Shown here: positions 1 through 6,481 of the stretch, piece after piece
Position numbering within the stretch: position 1 is the first letter of the stretch
Layout: every line of letters begins with the position of its first letter
Origin: Gemmatimonadaceae bacterium
GTDB lineage: Bacteria; Gemmatimonadota; Gemmatimonadetes; Gemmatimonadales; Gemmatimonadaceae
Assembly: GCA_014378185.1 (NCBI GenBank)
Contig: JACMOE010000682.1
Coordinates: forward strand, 1-9,285
Length of the DNA stretch: 9,285 nucleotides
Direction of reading: 5' to 3'
Made by a program: the position numbers and the translations under genes
The notes under the pieces: generated by a model
The model's database searches: none
Told to the model about the DNA's origin: nothing
What the model saw: only the letters and a program-made list of their open reading frames with translations

Positions 1-763
1 GAAGCCGGGTCCACGTGGTGCCGCCGTCGGTGGACATGTGGAGGCCGGAGCCGGGCCCGCCGCTCTCGCGTCCCCACGTGTGAATCTCGAATTGCCACGT
101 GGCCGCGATCAGCTTGCGTGGATTGGACGGATCCATCACGACGTCGATGCCGCCGGTGTTCTCGTCCACGAAGAGCACCTGTGCCCACGTTTGCCCACCG
201 TCGGTGGTGCGGTAGATGCCGCGCTCGCGCTGCGGTCCGTAACTGTGTCCCTGCGCCGCGATGAAGACGATGTCGGGATTGGCGGGATCGATGGCGATGC
301 GGCCGACGCGTCCGGTGGAGTCGAGTCCCATCTTCGTCCATGTGCGACCGGCATCAGTGGACTTGTAGACGCCGTTGCCGAGCGAGATGTGACTGCGGAT
401 CCATGGCTCGCCCGTGCCGGCCCAGACGATGGCGGGGTTCGATGGCGCCACGGCAAGCGCACCGATGGACGAGACGTCCTTGTCGTCGAACACCGGCGTC
501 CAGTGAATGCCGGCGTCGACGGTCTTCCAGATGCCACCCGACGCGGCGCCGGCGTAGTACGTATTGAAGTCGCCGGGCACGCCGGCAATGGATGCGACGC
601 GATTGCCAACGGGTCCGATGTAGCGGAACTTCAGTGCAGCCACCTGCGCTGCTTCCACTGACGGCGGTGCCACGGCGACGGTGCGCTGGGCGGCAATCGG
701 CTGCGACAGCGATATGACGCCGAGGGCGCAGGCGAGGATGGTGCGGCGAGCGCGTGCGGTCAT
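1..763 (-). CDS. Secreted BNR/sortilin-like beta-propeller protein (N-terminal part)
   Basis: An open frame starts at the ATG at 763 and stays open for 254 codons to the left edge, so the C-terminal part is missing. Residues 1-25 look like a Sec signal peptide: basic start, hydrophobic core, AxA-like end near PIAAQ. Four Asp-box motifs (S/T-x-D-x-G-x-x-W type) lie at about residues 80-88, 134-142, 185-193 and 243-251. Their spacing of 51-58 residues fits successive blades of a beta-propeller, as in sialidase/BNR, VPS10/sortilin and photosystem-assembly-like proteins. Known relatives in Acidobacteriota and Gemmatimonadota are often around 1000 residues and annotated as glycosyl hydrolase or sortilin-like. 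The sequence shows no catalytic sialidase residues, so an enzyme activity cannot be assigned. It is probably exported to the periplasm or cell surface. No clear Shine-Dalgarno precedes the ATG; the signal peptide beginning there decides the start. The gene is divergent from the hydrolase at 905. Confidence 0.88.
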   Translation of the reverse strand, partial: MTARARRTILACALGVISLSQPIAAQRTVAVAPPSVEAAQVAALKFRYIGPVGNRVASIAGVPGDFNTYYAGAASGGIWKTVDAGIHWTPVFDDKDVSSIGALAVAPSNPAIVWAGTGEPWIRSHISLGNGVYKSTDAGRTWTKMGLDSTGRVGRIAIDPANPDIVFIAAQGHSYGPQRERGIYRTTDGGQTWAQVLFVDENTGGIDVVMDPSNPRKLIAATWQFEIHTWGRESGGPGSGLHMSTDGGTTWTRL

Positions 764-904
764 GGGAGCAACTCGGTTGGGGCGAAATGGCGAGGGGAAG
801 TGACCTATATTCCCGTCGCCGGAAAGCAGGCGCAAGGGCGGCTGAGGCTGGCGATGTACTTTCGACGTCTGCAATAGGGCACCCTTCAGGAGGAACCTGG
901 AACG
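764..904. promoter_or_regulatory. Divergent intergenic region between propeller and hydrolase genes
   Basis: These 141 bases separate two divergent starts, so promoters for both genes should lie here. The only AT-rich spot is around 802-810 (CTATATTCC), which could be a -10 element on either strand. On the minus strand, TTGCGC about 18 bases upstream of AATATA is a weak sigma-70-like pair. An AGGAGG Shine-Dalgarno at 888-893, 11 bases before the ATG at 905, supports the hydrolase start. No operator-like repeat stands out. The promoter assignments are guesses from composition. Confidence 0.35.
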
Positions 905-1834
905 ATGGCGACGCATCATCGGGCAGTGCTTCTGGTCATTGTGCTGTTGGGCAGGGCGACGACCGGCGCGGCGCAGGTCGCGGTGCCGGCACCCGCGCCG
1001 CAGAACCCGTCGCCGATGGTGGAGCACTCCCGCGCGCATGAGCGGGTGGCGGTACGCGCGCTCGACGGAGCGAGGCGGACATTTATCGGGCCGCTGGCAA
1101 AACCCGTCGAGCTATTCATTCCTGCAAGCACCAATCACGCCGACGTGCTGCATCTCGTCGTTCACTTCCACGGGGGCGCGTTCATTCCGGAATACGCCGT
1201 GTCGCAACTTGCCGGCGATCACGTGGTGGCAGTCGTGAACCTCGCACCGGGTTCCGGCGTGTATGACCGCGCGTTCTCCGATCCCGCCGCGTTCGACTCG
1301 CTGCTTGCCAACATCACGCGCGAGACGTCTGTCGTGCTGAATCGTGCGGCGACGTTCACCGACGTGACGCTCGTGGGCTTCAGCGCAGGTCACGGCGCAG
1401 TCCGCGCCATCCTCCGCGATTCAGCGCATTTCGACCGTGTGAACGCGGTGCTGCTGCTCGACGGACTGCACACGTCATATGTGCCGGACAACACGGTGAT
1501 GGAGAAGGGCGGGACACTTGACGAGGGCAACCTCGCGGTATTCGTGCGGTTCGCGCGCGCGGCGATACGCGGGGAGAAGCGGTTTCTCGTCACGCACTCC
1601 GAGATTTTCCCCGGCAGTTTTGCGAGCACCACGGAGACGACGGATTACCTGGGACAGGTGCTGGGATTGCGGCGAACCTCGGTGCTGCGCTGGGGGCCGC
1701 GTGGCATGCAGCAGCTCAGTGAAGTGAAAATGGGCCGCTTCGAGATCCTGGGCTTCGCGGGCAATGCGGGGCCGGATCACATCGATCACTTGCAGGCGAT
1801 GCCCGAGTTTCTGGGGAAAGTACAGGGCATGTGA
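905..1834 (+). CDS. Exported alpha/beta-hydrolase-like protein
   Basis: A 309-aa protein with a signal peptide at residues 1-24 (hydrophobic VLLVIVLLG core, end near TGAAQ). The mature part looks like an alpha/beta-hydrolase fold. A beta-strand ending in HFHGG (about 87-91) resembles the oxyanion-hole HGG motif. The nucleophile-elbow GFSAG lies at 158-162 with Ser160 as probable nucleophile. A strand LLLDG follows at 183-187 (Asp186 a possible acid), and HIDH lies near the C-terminus (His292 or His295 a probable base). These are the elements of a serine esterase/peptidase triad, but the substrate cannot be read from the sequence. The start is supported by AGGAGG 11 bases upstream. The stop is followed by 137 bases before the next gene, and no partner genes indicate a pathway. 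The fold is likely; the exact reaction is unknown, and a non-enzymatic member of the fold is possible. Confidence 0.85.
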   Translation: MATHHRAVLLVIVLLGRATTGAAQVAVPAPAPQNPSPMVEHSRAHERVAVRALDGARRTFIGPLAKPVELFIPASTNHADVLHLVVHFHGGAFIPEYAVSQLAGDHVVAVVNLAPGSGVYDRAFSDPAAFDSLLANITRETSVVLNRAATFTDVTLVGFSAGHGAVRAILRDSAHFDRVNAVLLLDGLHTSYVPDNTVMEKGGTLDEGNLAVFVRFARAAIRGEKRFLVTHSEIFPGSFASTTETTDYLGQVLGLRRTSVLRWGPRGMQQLSEVKMGRFEILGFAGNAGPDHIDHLQAMPEFLGKVQGM

Positions 1835-1875
1835 CACTGGTGCCGCGAGCGTATCGTGATGTGGCTCACAGAGTT

Positions 1876-1894
1876 GCGGCACGCGTCCTGCCGC
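1876..1894 (+). terminator. Small hairpin downstream of hydrolase gene
   Basis: GCGGCA and TGCCGC form a 6-bp GC-rich stem around a 7-base loop, 41 bases after the hydrolase stop and before the DUF4382 gene. No T-run follows, so this would be a weak or Rho-dependent end at best. It may have no function. Confidence 0.2.
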
Positions 1895-1971
1895 GTCTCA
1901 CTGCTGAATTGTCCCACTGTCGGCATGCAGTCGAGGTCGGGATATGCACCTTGAAAGGGGGGGGCGTCACC

Positions 1972-2601
1972 ATGCACAAGAAGATTGTCAGCGCCGCTGT
2001 CATCACGCTCGCAGTCATTGCCGCTGCGTGCGGCGCGAGCAGCAGCACCGGTGCTACCGATATGGGCACGTTGCAGGTCCAGCTGACGGACGCGCCATTC
2101 TCCACCGATTCGGTGAGTCGGGTCGATATGTTCGTCGTGCGCATCGACGCAAAGCAGGCGGAGTCGGACAGCACCGAAGCAGCTCGCGGAGCCAGCGACG
2201 ACAGTGCGAGCACTGGCGGGTGGACCACCATCGCAACGCCCAAGGCGAAGATCGAGTTGCTTGCGCTGCGGAACGGCGTCAGCACGATCCTGGGTGACAA
2301 GAGCATCACGGCCGGTAGCTACCGCAGCTTTCGCCTCATCATCGACCCTGCACAGTCGAGTGTCACCTTGAAGAACGGCATCGTGCTCACGAGCACGTCG
2401 TCACCCTCGGTATCATTCCCGAGCGCGGCGCGTTCCGGCATCAAGATCCAGCTTGACCAGCCGATCACGGTTGGCGCGGCGGCGACAACGAAGGTGCTCG
2501 TCGACTTTGACGTAGCCCAGAGCTTTGTGCTTCGTGGCAATTCGCTCGCGCAGAACGGGCTGCTCTTCAAGCCGGTGATCAGGGGAACGCTGAAGCCCTG
2601 A
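1972..2601 (+). CDS. DUF4382 domain lipoprotein
   Basis: A 209-aa protein beginning MHKK, then a hydrophobic stretch ending in AAAC at residues 17-20. This is a lipoprotein signal with Cys20 as the lipidated residue, although the -3 position is Ala rather than the usual Leu. Residues about 33-207 match the DUF4382 pattern: GTLQVQLTDAP at 32-42, a beta-rich core with GGW (82-84), ELLALRNG (95-102), an AGSY turn followed by RLIID (about 114-125), and a late LLFKPVIRG (197-205). A low-complexity Ser/Asp/Ala insert sits at about 62-82. The function of DUF4382 is not established; most members are predicted surface or periplasmic lipoproteins. The frame is open back to a GTG at 1831 overlapping the previous stop, but the signal peptide and the purine-rich G tract at 1954-1964 argue for the ATG at 1972. 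It may be co-transcribed with the hydrolase or independent. Confidence 0.88.
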   Translation: MHKKIVSAAVITLAVIAAACGASSSTGATDMGTLQVQLTDAPFSTDSVSRVDMFVVRIDAKQAESDSTEAARGASDDSASTGGWTTIATPKAKIELLALRNGVSTILGDKSITAGSYRSFRLIIDPAQSSVTLKNGIVLTSTSSPSVSFPSAARSGIKIQLDQPITVGAAATTKVLVDFDVAQSFVLRGNSLAQNGLLFKPVIRGTLKP

Positions 2602-2650
2602 TTATTGGCCCGGATCTGCGGGTAAGGCGGCGGGGAGCCGCACGCCAGCA

Positions 2651-2681
2651 GGTCGAGTTGTGGCATCGCGCGCGCTCGACC
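2651..2681. terminator. Hairpin in the convergent DUF4382/kinase gap
   Basis: GGTCGAG (2651-2657) and CTCGACC (2675-2681) form a perfect 7-bp stem with a 17-base loop; two more GC pairs are possible beyond an A-A mismatch. It lies in the 158-base gap between two convergent genes, where transcripts from both sides should end. A smaller 5-bp GC hairpin is possible at 2627-2641. Neither is followed by a T-run on either strand, so intrinsic termination is uncertain. Confidence 0.25.
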
Positions 2682-2759
2682 AGCTCCGCCAGGCCGTCGT
2701 GGAAGGAGTGCCAGCGGCGGTCATGCTGCATACGAAGCTATCCACCGGATTCGGCTCGA

Positions 2760-4463
2760 TCATTCACCGCGCTCCCCCTCCATCTTTCGCACGCCGATGT
2801 ACTCCGCCTGGTCGATGAACCGGTTCACCGTCGCCAGCGCGTCCTCGACGGACAGCGCACCAACGGAAGGAACGCTGCGCCGCACCACTCGTTCCAGCTC
2901 CTCGCGGATGATCATGAATTCGCGGCGCATGGACGCCTCCGTCCACCCCAGCCGCGCACGTTGTGCACCATGTCGCTCGGCCACCAGCCGCTGGATCTCC
3001 ATCGCGTCCGCAAGCAGCGGAGAGGAATCGCCGCCAGCCTCCTCCACCACCATCAACGTGCCGGCAATGTCCGCCAGCAGCGTCGAGAGATGATCGGTCA
3101 CCTGCGAAGTCCGCAGGCCTGCGGCGACGCGCAAGGCAGGGTCGCAACGAATGCGTTCGGTCACAGTGGTCACGAGCACTTCCAGCGTCGAGAGCAGCTC
3201 ACGAGACAGCGCGCCCAGGCCCTGAAACTCGCGACGACGGTCCGGAATGCCCGATACCCGTCGCGTCACACCCGCCACAACGGCGTCGCCCACTGTCGCG
3301 TCACCGGCACTCACCTCGGCGTCGCCGGATGCATCTGCAGGAAGCCACAGGTGAAACGACGAGCCCTGTCCTACCACGCTCTCCACCGTGAGGTTGCCGC
3401 CCATGGCGCGCGCGAGCCGTTGCGCTATGGTGAGTCCCAGCCCGCTTCCCTCCCTTGCCCGCGTGTGTCCGGAGTCCACCTGCACGAAGGGCTCGAAGAT
3501 TTCCCCCAGCCTTTCGGGCGGGATGCCACTTCCTGTGTCACTGATGCTGATGCAGATGTATGCCCGCCGCGACTCCAGATGCGCCACGTCATTGGCCGCT
3601 GTCGTCATTGTGCTTTCGGCCGTGATCGTTCCTCCCGGCTCCGTGCACTTGACGGCATTCGAGAGGAGATTCACGAGGATCTGCCGTACGCGCTCTGCGT
3701 CGCCGATGTACGGCGGCAGCAGTTCGGCCCCGGGCACCACCACGATCTGCAGGTTCCGCACGGTGGCTTGCGGCTGGACGAGTGGAAGCGCCGACGTGAT
3801 GGCGTCCAGGGCGCTGGCCGGCACGTTGGCCACGGACAAGCGGCCCGCTTCCACCCTCGAGAGATCCAGGATGTCGTTCACCAGCGCCAGCAGGTGCTTC
3901 GCGCTGTCACGAATGCGTTTCAACTGGTCGCGCACCTTGCTGCTGACGTCGCCAGAGATTCCGAGTTCGATGATTTCCGAGTATCCGAGAATGGCATTCA
4001 GCGGCGTGCGCAGTTCGTGGGACATGATGGCGAGAAAGTCGGACTTCGTTCGGCTCGCAGCCTCGGCCTGGATGCGGGCCTCACGTTCGTGCACGAGTTG
4101 CCGGACGCGCTCGTCGGCGTCCTTGCGGTCGGTGACGTCGCGCAACGAGACGAGCTCGACGGTTTCCCCCTCCCACTCCGTTTCAACGACACGCAACTCA
4201 GCGTAGACGATGTCGCCTCCACCTCGGCGGACGATCTCCATCTCCGTCGTCTCGCCGGCCACCAGGGGCGTTCCCAGAAGCGTGCCGATGAGCTGCTCCG
4301 GGGTCCTGTTGAAGAGGTAGGCCGCTGCGGGGTTGGCAAAACGGATGGCACCGCGTGGATCCACGATCACAATGCCGTCCGCGAGGCTCTCGATGATTGT
4401 GCGCAACTGGCTCCAGGGAGCGGTCGCGGCAGGAGCGGGTTGTTGCGGGTTGGTATCGGACAT
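2760..4463 (-). CDS. Cytosolic PAS sensor histidine kinase with C-terminal RsbRD-like domain
   Basis: From the ATG at 4463 this is a 567-aa kinase with no membrane segments. In order it has: a PAS domain (about 18-125, with ADGIVIVDPRG and a ...SLRDVTDRK exit); a short coiled coil; HisKA with SHELRTPLN and phospho-acceptor His149; HATPase_c with N-box Asn269, G1 box DTGSG (Asp309), F-box FEPF and G2 box GSGLGL (339-344). An all-helical region of about 150 residues (412-560) follows and resembles the RsbRD N-terminal family, with the HGAQR...LGW...EF..IREE pattern around His498. It should autophosphorylate and pass phosphate to a response regulator that is not in this window. The frame is open upstream to 4808, but that part would be antisense to kaiB and has no domain character. 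The MSDTN start just before the PAS domain is preferred, though its Shine-Dalgarno is weak (CAGG). It is divergent from kaiB, so a role as an input or output kinase for KaiBC is plausible but inferred. Confidence 0.92.
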   Translation of the reverse strand: MSDTNPQQPAPAATAPWSQLRTIIESLADGIVIVDPRGAIRFANPAAAYLFNRTPEQLIGTLLGTPLVAGETTEMEIVRRGGGDIVYAELRVVETEWEGETVELVSLRDVTDRKDADERVRQLVHEREARIQAEAASRTKSDFLAIMSHELRTPLNAILGYSEIIELGISGDVSSKVRDQLKRIRDSAKHLLALVNDILDLSRVEAGRLSVANVPASALDAITSALPLVQPQATVRNLQIVVVPGAELLPPYIGDAERVRQILVNLLSNAVKCTEPGGTITAESTMTTAANDVAHLESRRAYICISISDTGSGIPPERLGEIFEPFVQVDSGHTRAREGSGLGLTIAQRLARAMGGNLTVESVVGQGSSFHLWLPADASGDAEVSAGDATVGDAVVAGVTRRVSGIPDRRREFQGLGALSRELLSTLEVLVTTVTERIRCDPALRVAAGLRTSQVTDHLSTLLADIAGTLMVVEEAGGDSSPLLADAMEIQRLVAERHGAQRARLGWTEASMRREFMIIREELERVVRRSVPSVGALSVEDALATVNRFIDQAEYIGVRKMEGERGE

Positions 4464-4620
4464 GCCTGATCCCGTTGGTGAGCAGCGAAAGGATCGCGTT
4501 AGTGTCCCATCAGCCATCGCCAGGTGCAACTGGCGGGCCGAGCCGCTTGTCGCGCCGCTGGCGAAATGACAATCCGAAGGTAACCATTGTTGTACCATGC
4601 GCGACTCCCCCGGAGGCCCC
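4464..4620. promoter_or_regulatory. Divergent control region between histidine kinase and kaiBC
   Basis: This 157-base region must carry the promoters of the kinase (minus) and of kaiBC (plus). It contains a perfect 6-bp inverted repeat, CGCCAG-GTGCAA-CTGGCG, at 4518-4535, near its middle, which could be an operator or a small hairpin. A less GC-rich stretch at 4562-4597 is the likeliest place for a kaiB promoter, but no convincing -35/-10 pair is visible. GGAGG at 4612-4616 is the probable Shine-Dalgarno of kaiB. Confidence 0.35.
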
Positions 4621-4929
4621 GTGTCCAAGTACCTGTTGAGGTTGTTCGTCACGGGCGCCAGCACCCGTACTGCCACCGCCATCAGCAACCTGCGCCGCAT
4701 CTGCGAGCAGGAGCTGGAAGGCCAGTTCGACCTGGAGATCATCGACGTGCTCGAATTCCCCGAGCTCGCGGAGGACGAGAAGATTCTCGCCACGCCCACG
4801 CTCATCAAGTCACTTCCGCTGCCGCTGCGCCGCGTGATCGGTGACCTGTCGGATACGGAAAAGGTGCTGCTGGGGCTGGAAGTTCAAACGGTTCGTTCCC
4901 ATGTGAATGACGCGGGAGCGCCCAAGTGA
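4621..4929 (+). CDS. kaiB: Circadian clock protein KaiB
   Basis: A 102-aa protein, the usual KaiB length, with thioredoxin-like fold signatures throughout: KYLLRLFVTG at the N-terminus, ISNLRRICE (21-29), DLEIIDVLE (37-45), KILATPTLIK (54-63) and RRVIGDLSD...KVLLGL (70-86). In cyanobacteria KaiB is a fold-switching protein that binds the CI ring of phosphorylated KaiC and drives dephosphorylation. Compared from memory with thermophilic cyanobacterial KaiB, the fold-switch positions Gly89 and Asp91 correspond to Gly85 and Glu87 here, so the Gly is kept and the acid is conservatively changed. The GTG at 4621 is chosen because GGAGG lies four bases upstream and translation then begins right at the conserved core. 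An in-frame ATG at 4597 would add eight residues but lacks a well-placed ribosome site. The stop overlaps the kaiC start (GTGA), so the two are translationally coupled. Confidence 0.95.
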   Translation: MSKYLLRLFVTGASTRTATAISNLRRICEQELEGQFDLEIIDVLEFPELAEDEKILATPTLIKSLPLPLRRVIGDLSDTEKVLLGLEVQTVRSHVNDAGAPK

Positions 4930-6455
4930 GTGCGGCGCGAGTGCACACGCCGGTCGAGAAGATCGCGACCGGCATCTCGAGCTTCGACATCATCGCCAAG
5001 GGTGGACTGCCACGGAATCGCACCACGCTCATTTCCGGCACCGCAGGCAGCGGAAAGACCATCTTTGCCGTGCAGTTCATTGCTGCGGGCATCGAAGCCG
5101 GGGTTCCGGGAGTGTTCGTCACCTTCGAGGAATCGGCGACCGACATCCGCAAGAACATGCTGAGCTTTGGCTGGGACCTGGAGCGCTGGGAGTCCGAGGG
5201 CAAGCTGGCGTTCGTGGATGCGTCGCCCGATCCCTCCGTGGACATCATCGAGGCTGGAGGCTTCGACCTGGGAGCGCTGCTGGCGCGCGTGAAGCACGCG
5301 GTGCGCAAGGTGAAGGCGGAGCGCGTCGCCGTCGACTCGCTGGGTGCCGTGTTCTCGCAGTTTTCCGACCAGTCGATTGTGCGGAGCGAGCTCTTTCGGA
5401 TCGCGTGTGCACTCAAGGCCATCGGAGTCACCGCCGTCCTCACGGCCGAGCGAACGGAGGACTACGGTCCCATCGCGCGGTTTGGCGTGGAGGAGTTCAT
5501 CGCCGACAATGTGATGATCCTTCGCAACGTGCTCGAGGACGAGAGCCGGCGTCGTACCATCGAGATCCTCAAGTTTCGCGGCTGCGATCATCAGAAGGGT
5601 GAGTATCCCTTCACCATCGTGCCCAACGGCGGCGTGATCGTGATCCCCCTGTCGGCCATGCACCTCAGCATGAAGTCGTCGAACGTGCGCATCTCGTCGG
5701 GAAACGCTTCGCTGGACGAGATGTGCGGTGGGGGGCTCTTCCGGGATTCGGTGACGCTCGTGTCGGGTGCCACAGGAACGGGCAAGACGCTCACGGTCAC
5801 GCAGTTCCTTCAAGGGGGCGCCAGCAACGGCGAGCGGTGCCTGCTGCTCGCCTTCGAGGAGAGCAGGGACCAGCTCGTGCGCAACGCCACTGGCTGGGGT
5901 TTTGACTTCGAGGAAATGGAGCGTCAGGGCCAGCTGCGAGTCGTGTGCGACTATCCCGATGTTTCCGGGCTGGAGGATTGGCTGGTGACCATCCAGGCCG
6001 CGATTCGCGACTTCAAGCCGCATCGCGTAGCGCTGGACAGCCTGTCGGCGCTGGAGCACGTGGGGTCAGCGAAGGCCTTTCGCGAGTTCGTCATCGGCCT
6101 CACGTCGTTCATCAAGCATGAGGAAATCACGGGGCTGTTCACCTCGACGACCGCGAGCCTCATGGGAGGCGACTCGATTACGGAGACGCACATCTCCACG
6201 CTCACCGACTCCATCATCCTGCTGCGGTACGTGGAGATGTTCGGCGAGATGAAGCGCGGGTTGACGGTGCTCAAGATGCGCGGCTCCGCGCATGACAAGG
6301 CCATCCGCGAGTTCACCATCGACAAGGGCGGAATGCGGATGGGCCAGCCGTTCCGGAATGTCACTGGCATCCTCGCCGGCTCGCCCGTGCACGTGTCGCC
6401 GAGTGATCTCGAACGTGTGTGGGGCCAGTTGGAGGCAGATTCGCCAGAGGTGTGA
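4926..6455 (+). CDS. kaiC: Circadian clock autokinase/ATPase KaiC
   Basis: A 509-aa double-domain RecA-like KaiC, nearly colinear with the 519-aa cyanobacterial protein. CI domain: Walker A GTAGSGKT (38-45), catalytic Glu pair in FEES (Glu68/69), Walker B Asp137, and the KxRGxxH signature at 216-222. CII domain: linker SSNVRISSG, LDEMCGGG, Walker A GATGTGKT (281-288), FEES Glu311/312, Walker B Asp371, and KMRGSxH (450-456). The phosphorylation cluster reads T-E-T-H-I-S-T, so Thr419, Ser424 and Thr425 match cyanobacterial Thr426, Ser431 and Thr432. The tail keeps GILAGSP but the two residues before it are Thr-Gly where cyanobacteria have Glu-Arg (A-loop), and there is no long C-terminal coiled coil. 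It should form hexamers, hydrolyse ATP slowly in CI and autophosphorylate in CII. No kaiA is present nearby. The GTG start overlaps the kaiB stop. It is convergent with a histidine kinase 26 bases away. Confidence 0.97.
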   Translation: MSAARVHTPVEKIATGISSFDIIAKGGLPRNRTTLISGTAGSGKTIFAVQFIAAGIEAGVPGVFVTFEESATDIRKNMLSFGWDLERWESEGKLAFVDASPDPSVDIIEAGGFDLGALLARVKHAVRKVKAERVAVDSLGAVFSQFSDQSIVRSELFRIACALKAIGVTAVLTAERTEDYGPIARFGVEEFIADNVMILRNVLEDESRRRTIEILKFRGCDHQKGEYPFTIVPNGGVIVIPLSAMHLSMKSSNVRISSGNASLDEMCGGGLFRDSVTLVSGATGTGKTLTVTQFLQGGASNGERCLLLAFEESRDQLVRNATGWGFDFEEMERQGQLRVVCDYPDVSGLEDWLVTIQAAIRDFKPHRVALDSLSALEHVGSAKAFREFVIGLTSFIKHEEITGLFTSTTASLMGGDSITETHISTLTDSIILLRYVEMFGEMKRGLTVLKMRGSAHDKAIREFTIDKGGMRMGQPFRNVTGILAGSPVHVSPSDLERVWGQLEADSPEV

Positions 6456-6462
6456 TGAACTT

Positions 6463-6481
6463 TGTCTGCGACTCGCAGACA
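6463..6481. terminator. Perfect hairpin between convergent kaiC and histidine kinase
   Basis: TGTCTGCG-ACT-CGCAGACA is an 8-bp perfect stem with a 3-base loop. It fills most of the 26-base gap between the kaiC stop (6453-6455) and the stop of the opposite gene (6482-6484). Its symmetry and placement fit a bidirectional terminator serving both genes. The T-runs are minimal (ATT after it on the plus strand, AAAG on the minus strand), so strong intrinsic termination is uncertain. Confidence 0.6.

Noticed and set aside
38..661. 207-aa open frame on the plus strand
   Set aside because: It is antisense to the Asp-box propeller protein on the minus strand, whose motifs are clear; the plus-strand translation shows no domain character.
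2579..2731. Possible 50-aa minus-strand gene after the PAS kinase
   Set aside because: It has a start and stop, and a stretch reading FHDGLAELVERA looks faintly protein-like, but there is no ribosome site, it overlaps the DUF4382 end, and no family is recognised.
2658..4469. 603-aa open frame on the plus strand
   Set aside because: It lies opposite the PAS histidine kinase. The translation is rich in His/Arg and low-complexity, typical of an antisense shadow in high-GC DNA.
4464..4808. N-terminal extension of the PAS kinase to 682 aa
   Set aside because: It would run antisense through most of kaiB, has no domain features, and the natural start lies just before the PAS domain.
4884..6059. 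391-aa open frame on the minus strand
   Set aside because: Antisense shadow of kaiC; no recognisable motifs.
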